DNA of 64,000 nucleotides from Micavibrio_A sp041655955. Lineage in GTDB: Bacteria; Pseudomonadota; Alphaproteobacteria; Micavibrionales; Micavibrionaceae. A program made the translations under genes and the position numbers. The notes under the pieces are model-generated. The model saw nothing but the letters and a program-made list of their open reading frames with translations. It was not told the origin of the DNA and made no database searches. Position 1 is the first letter of the stretch, and the number at the start of each line of letters is the position of its first letter. The stretch spans positions 992,001 to 1,056,000 of the forward strand of contig JBBAEN010000001.1 in NCBI GenBank assembly GCA_041655955.1, written 5' to 3'. Positions 43,201-51,279 of the stretch are shown here, one piece after another.

Positions 43201-44163
43201 GGCGAAAAACAGATTTTGCAGGATCGCTTTATAATATGTGCTGTCATCCGGTTTGTTTGCCGGGTCGCTGGCCAGCAGGAATTTTATTTTTTCTCTCAGG
43301 AAAAGCTCTTCCGGAACCAATCCTTTTTCCTTTACAAACCAGACAAAAATAAGCCGGGTTAAAAGGCGGATAACCGCAACGGACGGGCGGTCGTCGGAAT
43401 CAAGCGGTTGTCCTTCCGGGAAGTTCGTTATCCGCAAGGCCCAAAAATACCAGTTGGCCAGTTCTTCATAAAACCGCTTGTTCAGTTCCTGCGCGGAGAG
43501 AACCTGGAGCCAGGCATCATACAGCGCCCGGAAATTCGTAGGGGAATAACGGCCACCAAGGTTGGACAGCGCCATATCCTGAAGAATGTCGATGTGCGCC
43601 CGGTGCGGGCTTTCCGGATCAATGTCGCGGATGATTGAAATCCGGCCATCTATAACGTCGCGGCTGGCGTCCTTTTTATTGGGGCGCCGGTCAATCACCA
43701 CAAGGGACAGCTTCCTTTCATGCTTAAAGAGAATGATGACAGGCATAGGAAAGCGCCGGTTCACTTCCCTGGTGATATTGGCAAGGCGCGTCCGCGACCA
43801 GTCAGCGCCGGAAAGCTCAATAGCCAGAAAGACAAAGGATTCAATCATTCCCTGCTGCCAGTCGCGGCTTCCGGCCAGAAGATCTTTCTGGCCCGCTGCC
43901 AGGGTAGGAATTTCATCGTTGGTAAGCTGGAATAGGAAATGAACCTTTTTCCAGTCTTCGATGGATGCTTTTGCAGGATCAATCTTTTTCTGTGGGTCTA
44001 TGATTGCCAGAAAATCTTTCGTATCAGCGGAATCCAGCGCCAAAGTTTTGCCGCTGGCATAGCCCAGCGTTCCGAAAAAGTTGATGGCGGCTTCTTTCAG
44101 GAGCTTTTTGCCGAAGAGAGCCAGATCGTTTTGAATTTCCTGTGAGGACGGTTTAGACGCCAT
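40246..44163 (-). CDS. Eco57I-type adenine DNA methyltransferase (type IIG-like; HmaB-like)
   Basis: 1,305 residues from ATG 44163, 2 nt after the helicase stop; a longer in-frame start at 44199 lies inside the helicase gene. Seen: a long N-terminal region (1-520) with FLAIELSGADWSRTRLANITREVNRRFPMPVIILFKHERKL but no clear PD-ExK endonuclease triad; motif I RALDPACGSGAFPMGLLQKL near 575; motif IV FDIVIGNPPYVRQEE near 815 (NPPY, N6-adenine type); and a TaqI/Eco57I-like specificity region with YGIKTGFNKAFEID near 1010 and FLRGRDIKRW. With the PLD-helicase and ATPase it makes a helicase-methylase-ATPase (Hma) type defence set, where methylation would mark self DNA. Confidence 0.85.
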   Translation of the reverse strand: MASKPSSQEIQNDLALFGKKLLKEAAINFFGTLGYASGKTLALDSADTKDFLAIIDPQKKIDPAKASIEDWKKVHFLFQLTNDEIPTLAAGQKDLLAGSRDWQQGMIESFVFLAIELSGADWSRTRLANITREVNRRFPMPVIILFKHERKLSLVVIDRRPNKKDASRDVIDGRISIIRDIDPESPHRAHIDILQDMALSNLGGRYSPTNFRALYDAWLQVLSAQELNKRFYEELANWYFWALRITNFPEGQPLDSDDRPSVAVIRLLTRLIFVWFVKEKGLVPEELFLREKIKFLLASDPANKPDDSTYYKAILQNLFFATLNTEQSVRGWKQKENGKASTDKYLIHTVYRYRDYFKNPDEALELFSHIPFLNGGLFECLDRRLSEQDVARNPGLEDMAVKEGNGLVLRVDGFSERKENPLCVPNRLFFASEETVDLNTDYGTKGKTYKASGLIEIFSRYKFTVEENTPVEEEVALDPELLGKVFENLLASYNEDTKTTARKLSGSFYTPREVVDYMVDEALIAHFEKFLQPLSDADTLDTRLRSLLSYTKPDHDFSDTEIEAIIESIEGLRALDPACGSGAFPMGLLQKLVHVLKKLDPDNARWKARNRAPLEAQRAEAKKIPDSQLKEEKTDEAEKALDKLDEDFSDTHYADYSRKLYLIEKCLYGVDIQPIAVQIAKLRFFIALVVSQRFKPKAKNGNITALPNLETKLVAADSLMPIDRPAQGGLRDPRIGEKELELREAGGRYFAARTGKTKRKWKNAIYTLRDELADLLEKDLFLESASAQQLAHWDPFDQNAAAGFFDSEWMFQLTDGFDIVIGNPPYVRQEEIKHLKDNLKKHYECYSGTADLYVYFYEQSIKFLKPGGAFAFITSNKWYRAKYGEKLRAWMNSHTQIRRLIDFGDANVFTAIAYPTIVIATRRRKHIIRPLKSDQIMALNWTSDRPVETFASVFEKESFTVSQEELDVSGWQIETPLKKNLLDRIRSLGKPLGKYCNQQVFYGIKTGFNKAFEIDTTIKDRLIAEDKKSQLIIKPFLRGRDIKRWHVESQEKWLIFTRRGINIDEYPAVLSYLEGFKKELTPKPADWEEKKKGKWPGRKSGSYKWYEIQDNIAYWQGFEKPKIFVPAIQNGVHYAPDLEGYYGNDKTNIIVSDDWKYLSAVLNSSISWWVSQQTFSSKQGGFYEFKPMYISDLPIPAAKAEHKEIIETIVHALLEPRSEVYKFEQLSNAFVYELFFPEELHAKKLRFFDAAEKAGILKLSGLKGDALRKEAKILADKIFSTSHPLYAMLFDLQALDIVRIIEGKE

Positions 44164-44165
44164 AT

Positions 44166-47100
44166 TTATTTCCCATCCTGCGCCTTGATAATAAGCCACG
44201 TTATTAATTCAAAATCATCCGCTGACCCGGCTTGCAATTCGGATTCTGTCAGTTTTCCGCCACGACTGGCAAGAAGATTTCCTAAATTCCGTTTATTATA
44301 TTGCGCCAGAATTGATTCTACCGCTTTCTCCAGCAAGGCCGTATAATGGACCATATCGGCGCCGTTATTTGTCTCGTCATCGAATAGATCACACAGTTTT
44401 TTATACGACTCGCCTTTTCCCAAACAGACGGCGCGGAAAATATCGAGGATTTGTTTGGATTGGGCAAAACCATATCTAACCTCGCTATTCTCTTTAACAT
44501 AGGCAAGATAATAAGGTTGCAGAGGGTTGACCGCTTCTGTGCCGTCGCTATTCCCGCGCTGACGCAGACAGAATATAACGCCCGGCTGGATGGCCTGAAT
44601 TTCCGGATGCGGCGGCACAAGAGCATAAAGACCGAACGGTGCTTCCTCCAGTTTTTTCCTGTTCGCTTCAATGTAGCTGGAAAGCTCCATCCTAAAATCA
44701 TCGAGCGTAAATTCATTCAAGGAAATAGTTTCATTGAAATCTTCTAGATCCAAGACTTCATCTTTCAACCGGAGAAGCTGCTTATCGCGATAGCGCATAT
44801 CCTCGCGGATCAACTCTTCAAGATCTTTTGCCTGTAGAATGTTATCTTCCGCCGTGGCGGCAATATCAACCAAGGCCATTCGGGCCTCAACCCTGTTTTT
44901 CAGGTTGATATATTTATTAAGATCGGGCGTCGGCCAGAAATTCACAAGCTGGATTTGACTGTTAAGGCTGCCGATACGGTCAATGCGACCGAAGCGTTGA
45001 ATGATCCGAACAGGATTCCAATGAATGTCATAGTTTATAAGGAAGTCACAGTCCTGAAGGTTTTGACCTTCTGAAATACAATCCGTGGCAATCAGAAGAT
45101 CGATTTCATCATCTTGGGGCATTGATTTCATTTTTGCACGATGCTTGGCCCGTGGAGAAAAGTTTATCAGGATATTTGAGAAATCGGCCTTGCCAAAAGT
45201 GGTGCGGTTTGGCTTTGCTCCACCGGAAACCATGGCGCTGTGAATGCCCAACTCTGCTCGTGCCCAAACGGAAATGTCCTCGTACAGATACTCCGCTGTA
45301 TCGGCAAAGGCCGTAAAAACGATAACTTTCCTGTTCTTCTCCCCCCTGATGTTGTCAGCAGGGTTTCTGATTTTATCGGCAATAATCGCTTTGAGGTCGG
45401 AAAGTTTTTGATCTCTTTCCGCCGTCACCGCACTAGCTGTCTCCGCTAGCATGGAAAGCTGCTGTTTATCTTTGGCAAGATCGGCAAGCCAAGCATCGAC
45501 ATTTAAATGCGCCATGTGAAACTTCAGAGCCTTGCCAACTTGGAAAGCATCCTGCAACTCATCGTCATCTTCTACCGACCCTGAGAACAAGTCCGCCTGA
45601 ATGTCATTTTCGTTTTCTTTTTGATAGGCCTTGAAATCTTTCAAACGTTTTTCCAGGGATTCTATTTTTTCAACGGTTCTTTCCATTGTGATGGCGAAAG
45701 CGCGCACTGAACTCTCTAGGCGCTTAAGGAAATTGACTTTCATCATGCCAATGAGGAACCGCTCTCGGTCTGCCTGCGAGAAGTTTCTGACAGAACGTTC
45801 TTCATAATCTGCCTTATATTGTAACAGAACATAGCGCGACGGGTTGAAGAGAGATAATTGATAATTCTGGATTTCATCATTTAACCGGTCATAGGACATG
45901 AATCGTCCCTTGGCATCGATCTCGGTAAAGACGGCGCGAGGCTTCAGGCGCTTTGGGAAATGCCCAATTTTATTAATCGAATCTCGGTAATATTTTTGGA
46001 TATGCTTGCGTGACCGAGCGATTGTTAATTCATCCAATAATTTAAAAAATCCGGCGGGCAGTCGCTCTAAAAGGTCGTGAGAATCTTTATCGCCAGAACG
46101 CCTAGCCCATTCCATGAAAGTACGTTGCGCATTCGTCAGAGTTTCCTTGATGCTGGCGACGCCGAAGCTTTCCGTGAATGCGTGATCGCGGCCTTCGGTG
46201 ATAAAATAAATCTGATTTCTTAAATCTTTTAGATCATTGTTTACGGGAGTGGCGGATAGCAGAAGAACTTTCGTTTTTACGCCCGATTTTATGATGTCTT
46301 GCATAAGCCGTTCATATCGGCTTTTTTTGATGATGTTCCCGTCGTCGTCCTTTTTCCCCTTGGTATTGTTCCGGAAGTTATGAGATTCATCAATAACAAT
46401 AAGGTCAAAATTCCCCCAGTTGACCGTTGACAAATCAACGCTGTCAACCTTGCCGTTTTCTCTTGAAAGATCCGTATGGGAAAGAACGGTATATCCAAAC
46501 CTGTCTTTTAGAAATGGGTTCAATTCGCTATTATTTTGCGCTAGGTACTGTGTCCAATTGTCTCTTAGTTTTTTAGGGCAGAGAACCAGGACGCGATGAT
46601 TCCGCAACTCAAAATATTTTATAATCGCCAGAGCTGAATATGTTTTTCCTAAGCCGACGCTATCGGCAAGGATGCAGCCGTTGTGAGAATTTATTTTGTG
46701 AATTGCGCCCTTCACGCCATCTTTTTGGAACTCATAAAGAGCATTCCAAACATCGGTATCAATAATTTCTGTCCGATCAAATAAATGAGAATCTTCTTGC
46801 TGCCCCGCCAGGAACTTTTCGAAAATGTTAAAGAGCGTGAGGAAATAAATAAATTCTGGACTATGATTGACGTAGAGCTGTTCAAGATAAGATAAAACCT
46901 CAGTTTTCACATCGGCAACAAGATTATTGTCATCCCATATCTGATCAAACCAGGCTTGTAGGTCGGCGCGATCTCGGTCGCTGTCTACGACAAGATTCAA
47001 TTCTATATTCGATGTAGGAGCAAGACCCAAGCCTCTTAAAGTAAAATTCGAGCTCCCCAAGATCGCATGCTCACGATGACCATCATGAATATGATAAAGT

Positions 47101-47504
47101 TTGCCATGTAAAAGATTTGATTGGCGGATGGACTTAATCTCTACCTTTTCTTTAATCCATTCAGAGCAACGTCTTGCTACTTCTTTCTGCTGTAACCGAT
47201 TAGCAAGCTCAAGTTCTTCATCTTCGATTTTGAATGACTTTTTATCGGTCTTCTCAGGATCAAGAGACGAGATGAAGCGCGGTTCTCCGAAAAGAAAACG
47301 GAGATTTCCGATTGTGTTTAAGCGTTCTGAAAGTGCCTGGTATGCATAAATTGTGAAATACGCCGAAACGATAGATAAGGCACTATCCTTCGAAACCTTA
47401 TCTTTTAAAAAATCAGAAACTTTGCCGCGGAAATGATTGTCGCGGATGCCGGAATGACTTCCAGGCAAAAGGCCTGTTTTTGTATTTTGCGAGTTCTTAG
47501 ACAA
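44166..47504 (-). CDS. PLD-nuclease/SF2 helicase fusion (HmaA-like)
   Basis: 1,112 residues. The N-terminal PLD domain (about 20-200) has SNLLHGKLYHIHDGHREHAILGSSNFTLRGLG with the H-x-K and downstream Gly-Ser-Ser-Asn. A Snf2/SF2 helicase follows: Walker A GCILADSVGLGKTYSALAI near 280, DESH box DLIVIDESHNFRNN near 370, LLLSATPVNNDLKDLRNQIYFI near 415, motif V DLLIATDCISEGQNLQDCDFLINYDIHWNPVRIIQRFGRIDRIGS near 840. All ATPase motifs look intact. It is first in the operon with the methyltransferase and ATPase. The start is TTG 47504 with AGGT upstream. It would translocate on DNA and cut unmodified invaders; this role is inferred from the family. Confidence 0.87.
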   Translation of the reverse strand: MSKNSQNTKTGLLPGSHSGIRDNHFRGKVSDFLKDKVSKDSALSIVSAYFTIYAYQALSERLNTIGNLRFLFGEPRFISSLDPEKTDKKSFKIEDEELELANRLQQKEVARRCSEWIKEKVEIKSIRQSNLLHGKLYHIHDGHREHAILGSSNFTLRGLGLAPTSNIELNLVVDSDRDRADLQAWFDQIWDDNNLVADVKTEVLSYLEQLYVNHSPEFIYFLTLFNIFEKFLAGQQEDSHLFDRTEIIDTDVWNALYEFQKDGVKGAIHKINSHNGCILADSVGLGKTYSALAIIKYFELRNHRVLVLCPKKLRDNWTQYLAQNNSELNPFLKDRFGYTVLSHTDLSRENGKVDSVDLSTVNWGNFDLIVIDESHNFRNNTKGKKDDDGNIIKKSRYERLMQDIIKSGVKTKVLLLSATPVNNDLKDLRNQIYFITEGRDHAFTESFGVASIKETLTNAQRTFMEWARRSGDKDSHDLLERLPAGFFKLLDELTIARSRKHIQKYYRDSINKIGHFPKRLKPRAVFTEIDAKGRFMSYDRLNDEIQNYQLSLFNPSRYVLLQYKADYEERSVRNFSQADRERFLIGMMKVNFLKRLESSVRAFAITMERTVEKIESLEKRLKDFKAYQKENENDIQADLFSGSVEDDDELQDAFQVGKALKFHMAHLNVDAWLADLAKDKQQLSMLAETASAVTAERDQKLSDLKAIIADKIRNPADNIRGEKNRKVIVFTAFADTAEYLYEDISVWARAELGIHSAMVSGGAKPNRTTFGKADFSNILINFSPRAKHRAKMKSMPQDDEIDLLIATDCISEGQNLQDCDFLINYDIHWNPVRIIQRFGRIDRIGSLNSQIQLVNFWPTPDLNKYINLKNRVEARMALVDIAATAEDNILQAKDLEELIREDMRYRDKQLLRLKDEVLDLEDFNETISLNEFTLDDFRMELSSYIEANRKKLEEAPFGLYALVPPHPEIQAIQPGVIFCLRQRGNSDGTEAVNPLQPYYLAYVKENSEVRYGFAQSKQILDIFRAVCLGKGESYKKLCDLFDDETNNGADMVHYTALLEKAVESILAQYNKRNLGNLLASRGGKLTESELQAGSADDFELITWLIIKAQDGK

Positions 47505-47555
47505 AAATTTTACCTATAATTTCTTTTCTGATTGCATAGAGCCGTATTACCATTT

Positions 47556-47735
47556 CTATGCTGTTTTCCTGCTTGCTTGCTTTGTCCACGCCTCGACCTC
47601 ATCGCGCCGAAAACGCCAAGCCCCTCCAATTTTGAAGCCGGGAATAATGCCCTCAGCGACATAACGATAAGTTGTTTTTTCGTTGAGGCGGAGATATTCC
47701 GCGACTTCGCGTATGGTCATGATGTCTGATTGCAT
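47556..47735 (-). CDS. Small AlpA/excisionase-type helix-turn-helix protein
   Basis: 59 residues: QSDIMTIREVAEYLRLNEKTTYRYVAEGIIPGFKIGGAWRFRRDEVEAWTKQ, a complete HTH_17 domain of the MerR/excisionase type. GAGGAAA stands 6 nt before ATG 47735. It lies 51 bp upstream of the helicase gene on the same strand, so it may be the regulator of the defence operon or an excisionase left by an island. Confidence 0.85.
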   Translation of the reverse strand: MQSDIMTIREVAEYLRLNEKTTYRYVAEGIIPGFKIGGAWRFRRDEVEAWTKQASRKTA

Positions 47736-47860
47736 ATGATTTCCTCGAATACTGGTAAGAAATTAAGAGAAAATAGCGGAACAATCAAGAAGGAATGTCA
47801 AATATATACAGGAAAAACAAATTATTAGGCCTCACTTGTGGTTGGCCATACAGGGGCGTT

Positions 47861-48806
47861 TTATTCAGCTTCTCCAAATAGAAGTTCACTAATCGTTTTT
47901 GCAGATTTGAGCTGATTTATATTGGTATAGCGCGGCCCCTGCATGGCGCCTGATGGCGCGTCAGCGTAATGGCGCGTCAGCGTAGTTGATAGGGCTAATT
48001 TCTTGTGCAGCACCTTTAAAATAAACGATATATTTCCCGGTATCTCCATAAGGTTCGATCCGGTCAATTTCTGCATAATGGGTGATGGCCATAACCGGCT
48101 TTACGCGATAGGCCGCGATATATTTTAAACGCTCCAACATGCCGCCGCCGATGCGGATGGCATACCATTGCCTGTCCTGAATGAAGGTTTCCTGAAATCC
48201 ATCTTCTTTCGCAGGCACAATCACCGCATCCCAGAGATCAGGATTTGAGCGCCAGTCTTTTGTTCCCGGTGCCGTCTTTACTGGGGCGCGATAGGTCTTG
48301 GGTTCTTCAAATGCGTGAACACCAAGCAAAGGCAGAATTTGCAGCATTTGACGGGAGAATACTTGCATGTCTGCGCACTCGGATTCCGACATGCTGGGTT
48401 CCATGGGGGCGACCTGATTGTCGAGCCTGCAGCACTTCATACAAGTGGCTTTATTGTGCAGGAACCATTCAAGCCAGGTAATGTGAGCGCGGTTCAAAAA
48501 ATCATTGTTGGAAACAAAGACAATCGCTTTATCCCAAAAATCCTTCTTCTTGCGATGGAGATCAAGGCGTCCTTTGATATCGTCTGTCTGACCGATGTAA
48601 AACACTGGCATGTCCGGATCGGATTCCTTGTATCCGGAAAGGATATAAACGCCGAGTTTTTTCATCTCGGGCCCTTGACAAGCGATGTCCCATTTATCAC
48701 GCGGAAAAATCAGGCATTCGCCAGTCCAGTTCTTAAGACTGACAATCCGTATCCCTTCGGGGTCGCCATGAGGGACGAATATATTGATGTTATAGGCTTC
48801 CGCCAT
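47861..48806 (-). pseudogene. GIY-YIG nuclease family protein, C-terminus displaced by a 16-bp tandem duplication
   Basis: The open frame from ATG 48806 (TTG at 48818 also possible) runs to 47961, 281 residues. Seen: GVYILSGYKESDPDMPVFYIGQTDDIKGRLDLHRKKKDFW near residue 48-85, the GIY-YIG nuclease core with its Arg, then LNRAHITWLEWFLHNKA. Near the end it reads YFKGAAQEISPINYADAPLR and stops. A perfect duplication of ATGGCGCGTCAGCGTA (47953-47968, 47969-47984) causes this. Removing one copy restores the frame through SGAMQGPRYTNINQLKSAKTISELLFGEAE to about 47861. The nuclease core is intact, so the truncated form may still act. Confidence 0.72.
47953..47984. repeat. Perfect 16-bp tandem duplication inside a coding region
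   Basis: ATGGCGCGTCAGCGTA twice without spacer. Sixteen is not a multiple of three, so copy number decides the C-terminus of the GIY-YIG protein. Confidence 0.9.
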
Positions 48807-49059
48807 GACATTACTCAATTTTGTTTAGGTTTTTTGTAAAACTACATGAGGGCCGGGGTCGGTGCCAAGAGAACTATTGTATTGGCAGCAGGCCACCATT
48901 CTGAAATATGCAATATATCTCGGTATTCCCAGTCCAAATCCCGGCATTATCGTGGCAGGTTTAAATTTTCTCTTATTAGGGGACTCATAGTACCTTAAGG
49001 CATACAGAAATAAACTACGGCCTTAAAATTTCATAGAAATATGCTTTTTCTGTTAATAT

Positions 49060-49096
49060 TATATCTAAGAAAATATATCATATAATCTTAGATATA
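49060..49096. promoter_or_regulatory. Inverted repeat before the AbiEi-like gene, candidate operator
   Basis: TATATCTAAG (49060-49069) and CTTAGATATA (49087-49096), perfect 10-bp arms ending 15 bp before the ATG at 49112. AbiEi antitoxins are known to bind inverted repeats in their own promoter, so this fits autoregulation. Confidence 0.6.
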
Positions 49097-49111
49097 AGTC
49101 GGTTGAAAGCC

Positions 49112-49708
49112 ATGAAATCTGCAGCACAATGCGTAATAAAGAGGATACGATCGAAGGGCAGTGGCTGGGTCTTTACGCCTAAAGATTTTCTGGATTTGGC
49201 GCAGCGAAGCAATGTCGATTTCATCCTGCACGGCTTAGTGCAGGACAATACAATCCGTCGCATCGGTCGCGGCCTTTATGATTTGCCACGCCAGCATCCC
49301 AAGCTGGGAGATTTGTCGCCTGACCGATTGGAGGTTGCGCAAGCTATTGCCCGTCAGAACGGAGATACGATCTGCCCAACGGGCGCACAGGCTGCTAATA
49401 TGCTGGGCCTGTCCACACAGGTTCCCGCAAAGCCGGTTTTTGCAACCACCGGAAAAGCAAAGAGGGTTAATCTCGGGAAAGGTCATATTATCCTCGTAAG
49501 CACAAGGGTTCCGCCATTTCAGAAAGGCGGCAAAGGTTTTCTCGTATTGCAGGCGCTTGATTATTTAGGAAAGGACTGCGTAGATGAGGGCATACTCAGG
49601 AGGTGTCGAAAACTTCTGTCATCAACAGACAGGAAGCAGATAAGAAAAAATTTGTCCCGCCTTAAAACCCCATGGCTCGTTGATGTTGCGCGCCAGCTGA
49701 TAGATTAG
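49112..49708 (+). CDS. DUF6088 / AbiEi-type antitoxin domain protein
   Basis: 198 residues from ATG 49112 (a TTG at 49103 is also in frame). Seen: MKSAAQCVIKRIRSKGSGWVFTPKDFLDLAQRSNVDFILHGLVQDNTIRRIGRGLYDLP, the winged-helix start of DUF6088, then AQAIARQNGDTICPTGAQAANMLGLSTQVPAKPVFATTG and a C-terminal domain. This is the antitoxin/regulator half of type IV AbiE systems. The partner nucleotidyltransferase (AbiEii) is not beside it; the next gene is a small membrane protein. It is therefore an orphan regulator or has lost its toxin. A perfect operator-like repeat lies directly upstream. Confidence 0.82.
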   Translation: MKSAAQCVIKRIRSKGSGWVFTPKDFLDLAQRSNVDFILHGLVQDNTIRRIGRGLYDLPRQHPKLGDLSPDRLEVAQAIARQNGDTICPTGAQAANMLGLSTQVPAKPVFATTGKAKRVNLGKGHIILVSTRVPPFQKGGKGFLVLQALDYLGKDCVDEGILRRCRKLLSSTDRKQIRKNLSRLKTPWLVDVARQLID

Positions 49709-49883
49709 GCTGGGAGCTGACGAAAGGGTCAAAAAATCCTATCCTTACGCTCTTTAGACTCCCCGACGGGCGCCGCTATTTGTATCCATAACCATTTTCC
49801 ACAACGGCTGTTATCACGCTGTGATTTAGGCAAGATTATTAAGAATGTGTTTTGGTTCTAAGAAAATATGATAAATTTTGAAA

Positions 49884-50309
49884 ATGGATTTTTTATCAAT
49901 TTTTTTGAAGCTGGCGCTATTCATATGTCTGATTGCTGGTCCTATCGCGATTTTTAGGATGAAACCAAATATATCATCAAAGGCTAAAAGCAGAAACCTT
50001 TTGCTTCCAATGGGGGGCTATTTTATTTTTTCCGCCATCGCTTTTGAGTTTCAGGAATGTTTCCCGCTGATTAATAATGGGTGCTTAAGTTATAAATTTC
50101 TCTGGCTTATGATTATCAATCTTTTCTTTATAATGGGGCTAGGATGGTACGAAATTCTCTGGAGGCAGCATTACAAGTTACCCTCTTGGCCATTGTCTGA
50201 AAATTTGCGGTATGGATGGGTTAGCAATGCTGTGCTGATTATCTCAGCATGTATGACTATATTTTTGATTGTATCGATTTTCTCTGGACTTTCTATTTTC
50301 CAGCGCTGA
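49884..50309 (+). CDS. Small membrane protein facing a toxin-like gene, candidate immunity protein
   Basis: 141 residues with four hydrophobic segments: IFLKLALFICLIAGPIAIF (about 6-24), LLPMGGYFIFSAIAFEF (about 40-56), FLWLMIINLFFIMGLGW (about 71-87) and AVLIISACMTIFLIVSIFSGL (about 115-135). Very AT-rich. Its 3' end overlaps by 17 bp the convergent gene 50293-51279, which looks like a secreted or phage-type effector. In colicin-like systems the membrane immunity gene lies convergent to the toxin gene, as here. No family recognised. Confidence 0.6.
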   Translation: MDFLSIFLKLALFICLIAGPIAIFRMKPNISSKAKSRNLLLPMGGYFIFSAIAFEFQECFPLINNGCLSYKFLWLMIINLFFIMGLGWYEILWRQHYKLPSWPLSENLRYGWVSNAVLIISACMTIFLIVSIFSGLSIFQR

Positions 50310-51279
50310 TTGAGCCGGTAATTTTCGTTTTCCAGTGGCCCGTTATTTCGTAGGGCGTTCCCATATATTCCGTATCCGCCGCGAAATAAGCAGCGCCAAG
50401 GTTGCCAGGATTCCACCACAGCTTTGAGAAATCGTAAGGAATATCTTCAAGCGCAGACGATCCTATTTTCTTTTGTCTCTTATTCAGGGGATCGGTAAAA
50501 GTATCTGAAAATTCATATTCAGCCTGTGCATCAATTATAAGAATGTTATCTTCTTTTTTAACTGTCCCACCAAAACGACCCTTAATAGTAACCCCACCTA
50601 GTGAGAAAATGACATCGCCAAACGGGTATGAATTACTCCACGATCCGGTAAAAACACCTTCTTGGGTGTTTTTTGCTTTTTCCGCGACTTGCTGCAGCAC
50701 ATTTTCGAACATGGTTTTCTTTGCATGGTCGATTACGGCATTTAAAAATCCAATTTCCGTCAGTGTTTTTCCCTGACCGCCGCCGAAATAAAAATGTGAT
50801 ACGAAATCCATATTAGTCCATGGTTTATTACTATCTTTAGCAAGCTCTATTATTTCCTGCTTTAGTCCCGCTACTGCAGAGACAGGCTCCGCCCAGCAAC
50901 GACAGTTGAATTCCTCTCCTGGATCTGGATCGTCGCTCCAGTCGCGGATGGTACGATTGAATTCAGCGTGACCTTTGCGGACTTTGTCATCTTCGACTGT
51001 GCGCCAGATATATTGTCCCTTCGGAGTTTTCGATGTTTCCTTATTTAGGGTGTGGATAGTTTCATCGTCAGGTTTAGCTGAGCCGTTGGCTGTAAGGCCG
51101 CGATCCTTTTGAAATGCCTTTAATGCATCGAACACGCCCATGTCGGCGATTCCAGTAATGCCCACTTTTTCATAGGGCTGATAATAGCCAATGCGGTTCA
51201 AAGCCTTTTTCATTTGCTTGACGTCGAATTCGTCCACTTTGCCATTCGCGGCAAAAGGTTGGGAAAGCTCTATCTTCAT
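50293..51279 (-). CDS. Peptidoglycan-binding / MuF-domain protein, candidate toxin
   Basis: 328 residues in three parts. Residues 12-75 form a peptidoglycan-binding (PG_binding_1) helical repeat: DEFDVKQMKKALNRIGYY ... FDALKAFQKDRGLTANG. Residues 88-130 match the C-terminal motif of phage Mu gpF-like proteins: YIWRTVEDDKVRKGHAEFNRTIRDWSDDPDPGEEFNCRCWAEP, with the Asn-Cys-Arg-Cys signature. The rest (about 190-328) is a strand-rich domain with YEFSDTFTDPLNKRQ and GTPYEITGHWKTKITG, which I do not recognise but which resembles C-terminal modules of modular effectors. A cell-wall-targeted or contact-delivered toxin is inferred. ATG 51279 has GATTC-rich upstream bases without a strong ribosome site. 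Confidence 0.65.
   Translation of the reverse strand: MKIELSQPFAANGKVDEFDVKQMKKALNRIGYYQPYEKVGITGIADMGVFDALKAFQKDRGLTANGSAKPDDETIHTLNKETSKTPKGQYIWRTVEDDKVRKGHAEFNRTIRDWSDDPDPGEEFNCRCWAEPVSAVAGLKQEIIELAKDSNKPWTNMDFVSHFYFGGGQGKTLTEIGFLNAVIDHAKKTMFENVLQQVAEKAKNTQEGVFTGSWSNSYPFGDVIFSLGGVTIKGRFGGTVKKEDNILIIDAQAEYEFSDTFTDPLNKRQKKIGSSALEDIPYDFSKLWWNPGNLGAAYFAADTEYMGTPYEITGHWKTKITGSISAGK

Noticed and set aside
38747..47504. DISARM or BREX system
   Set aside because: The PLD domain is fused to the helicase, and no DrmA/DrmB, PglZ or BrxC-like gene is present; the three-gene helicase-methylase-ATPase layout fits better.
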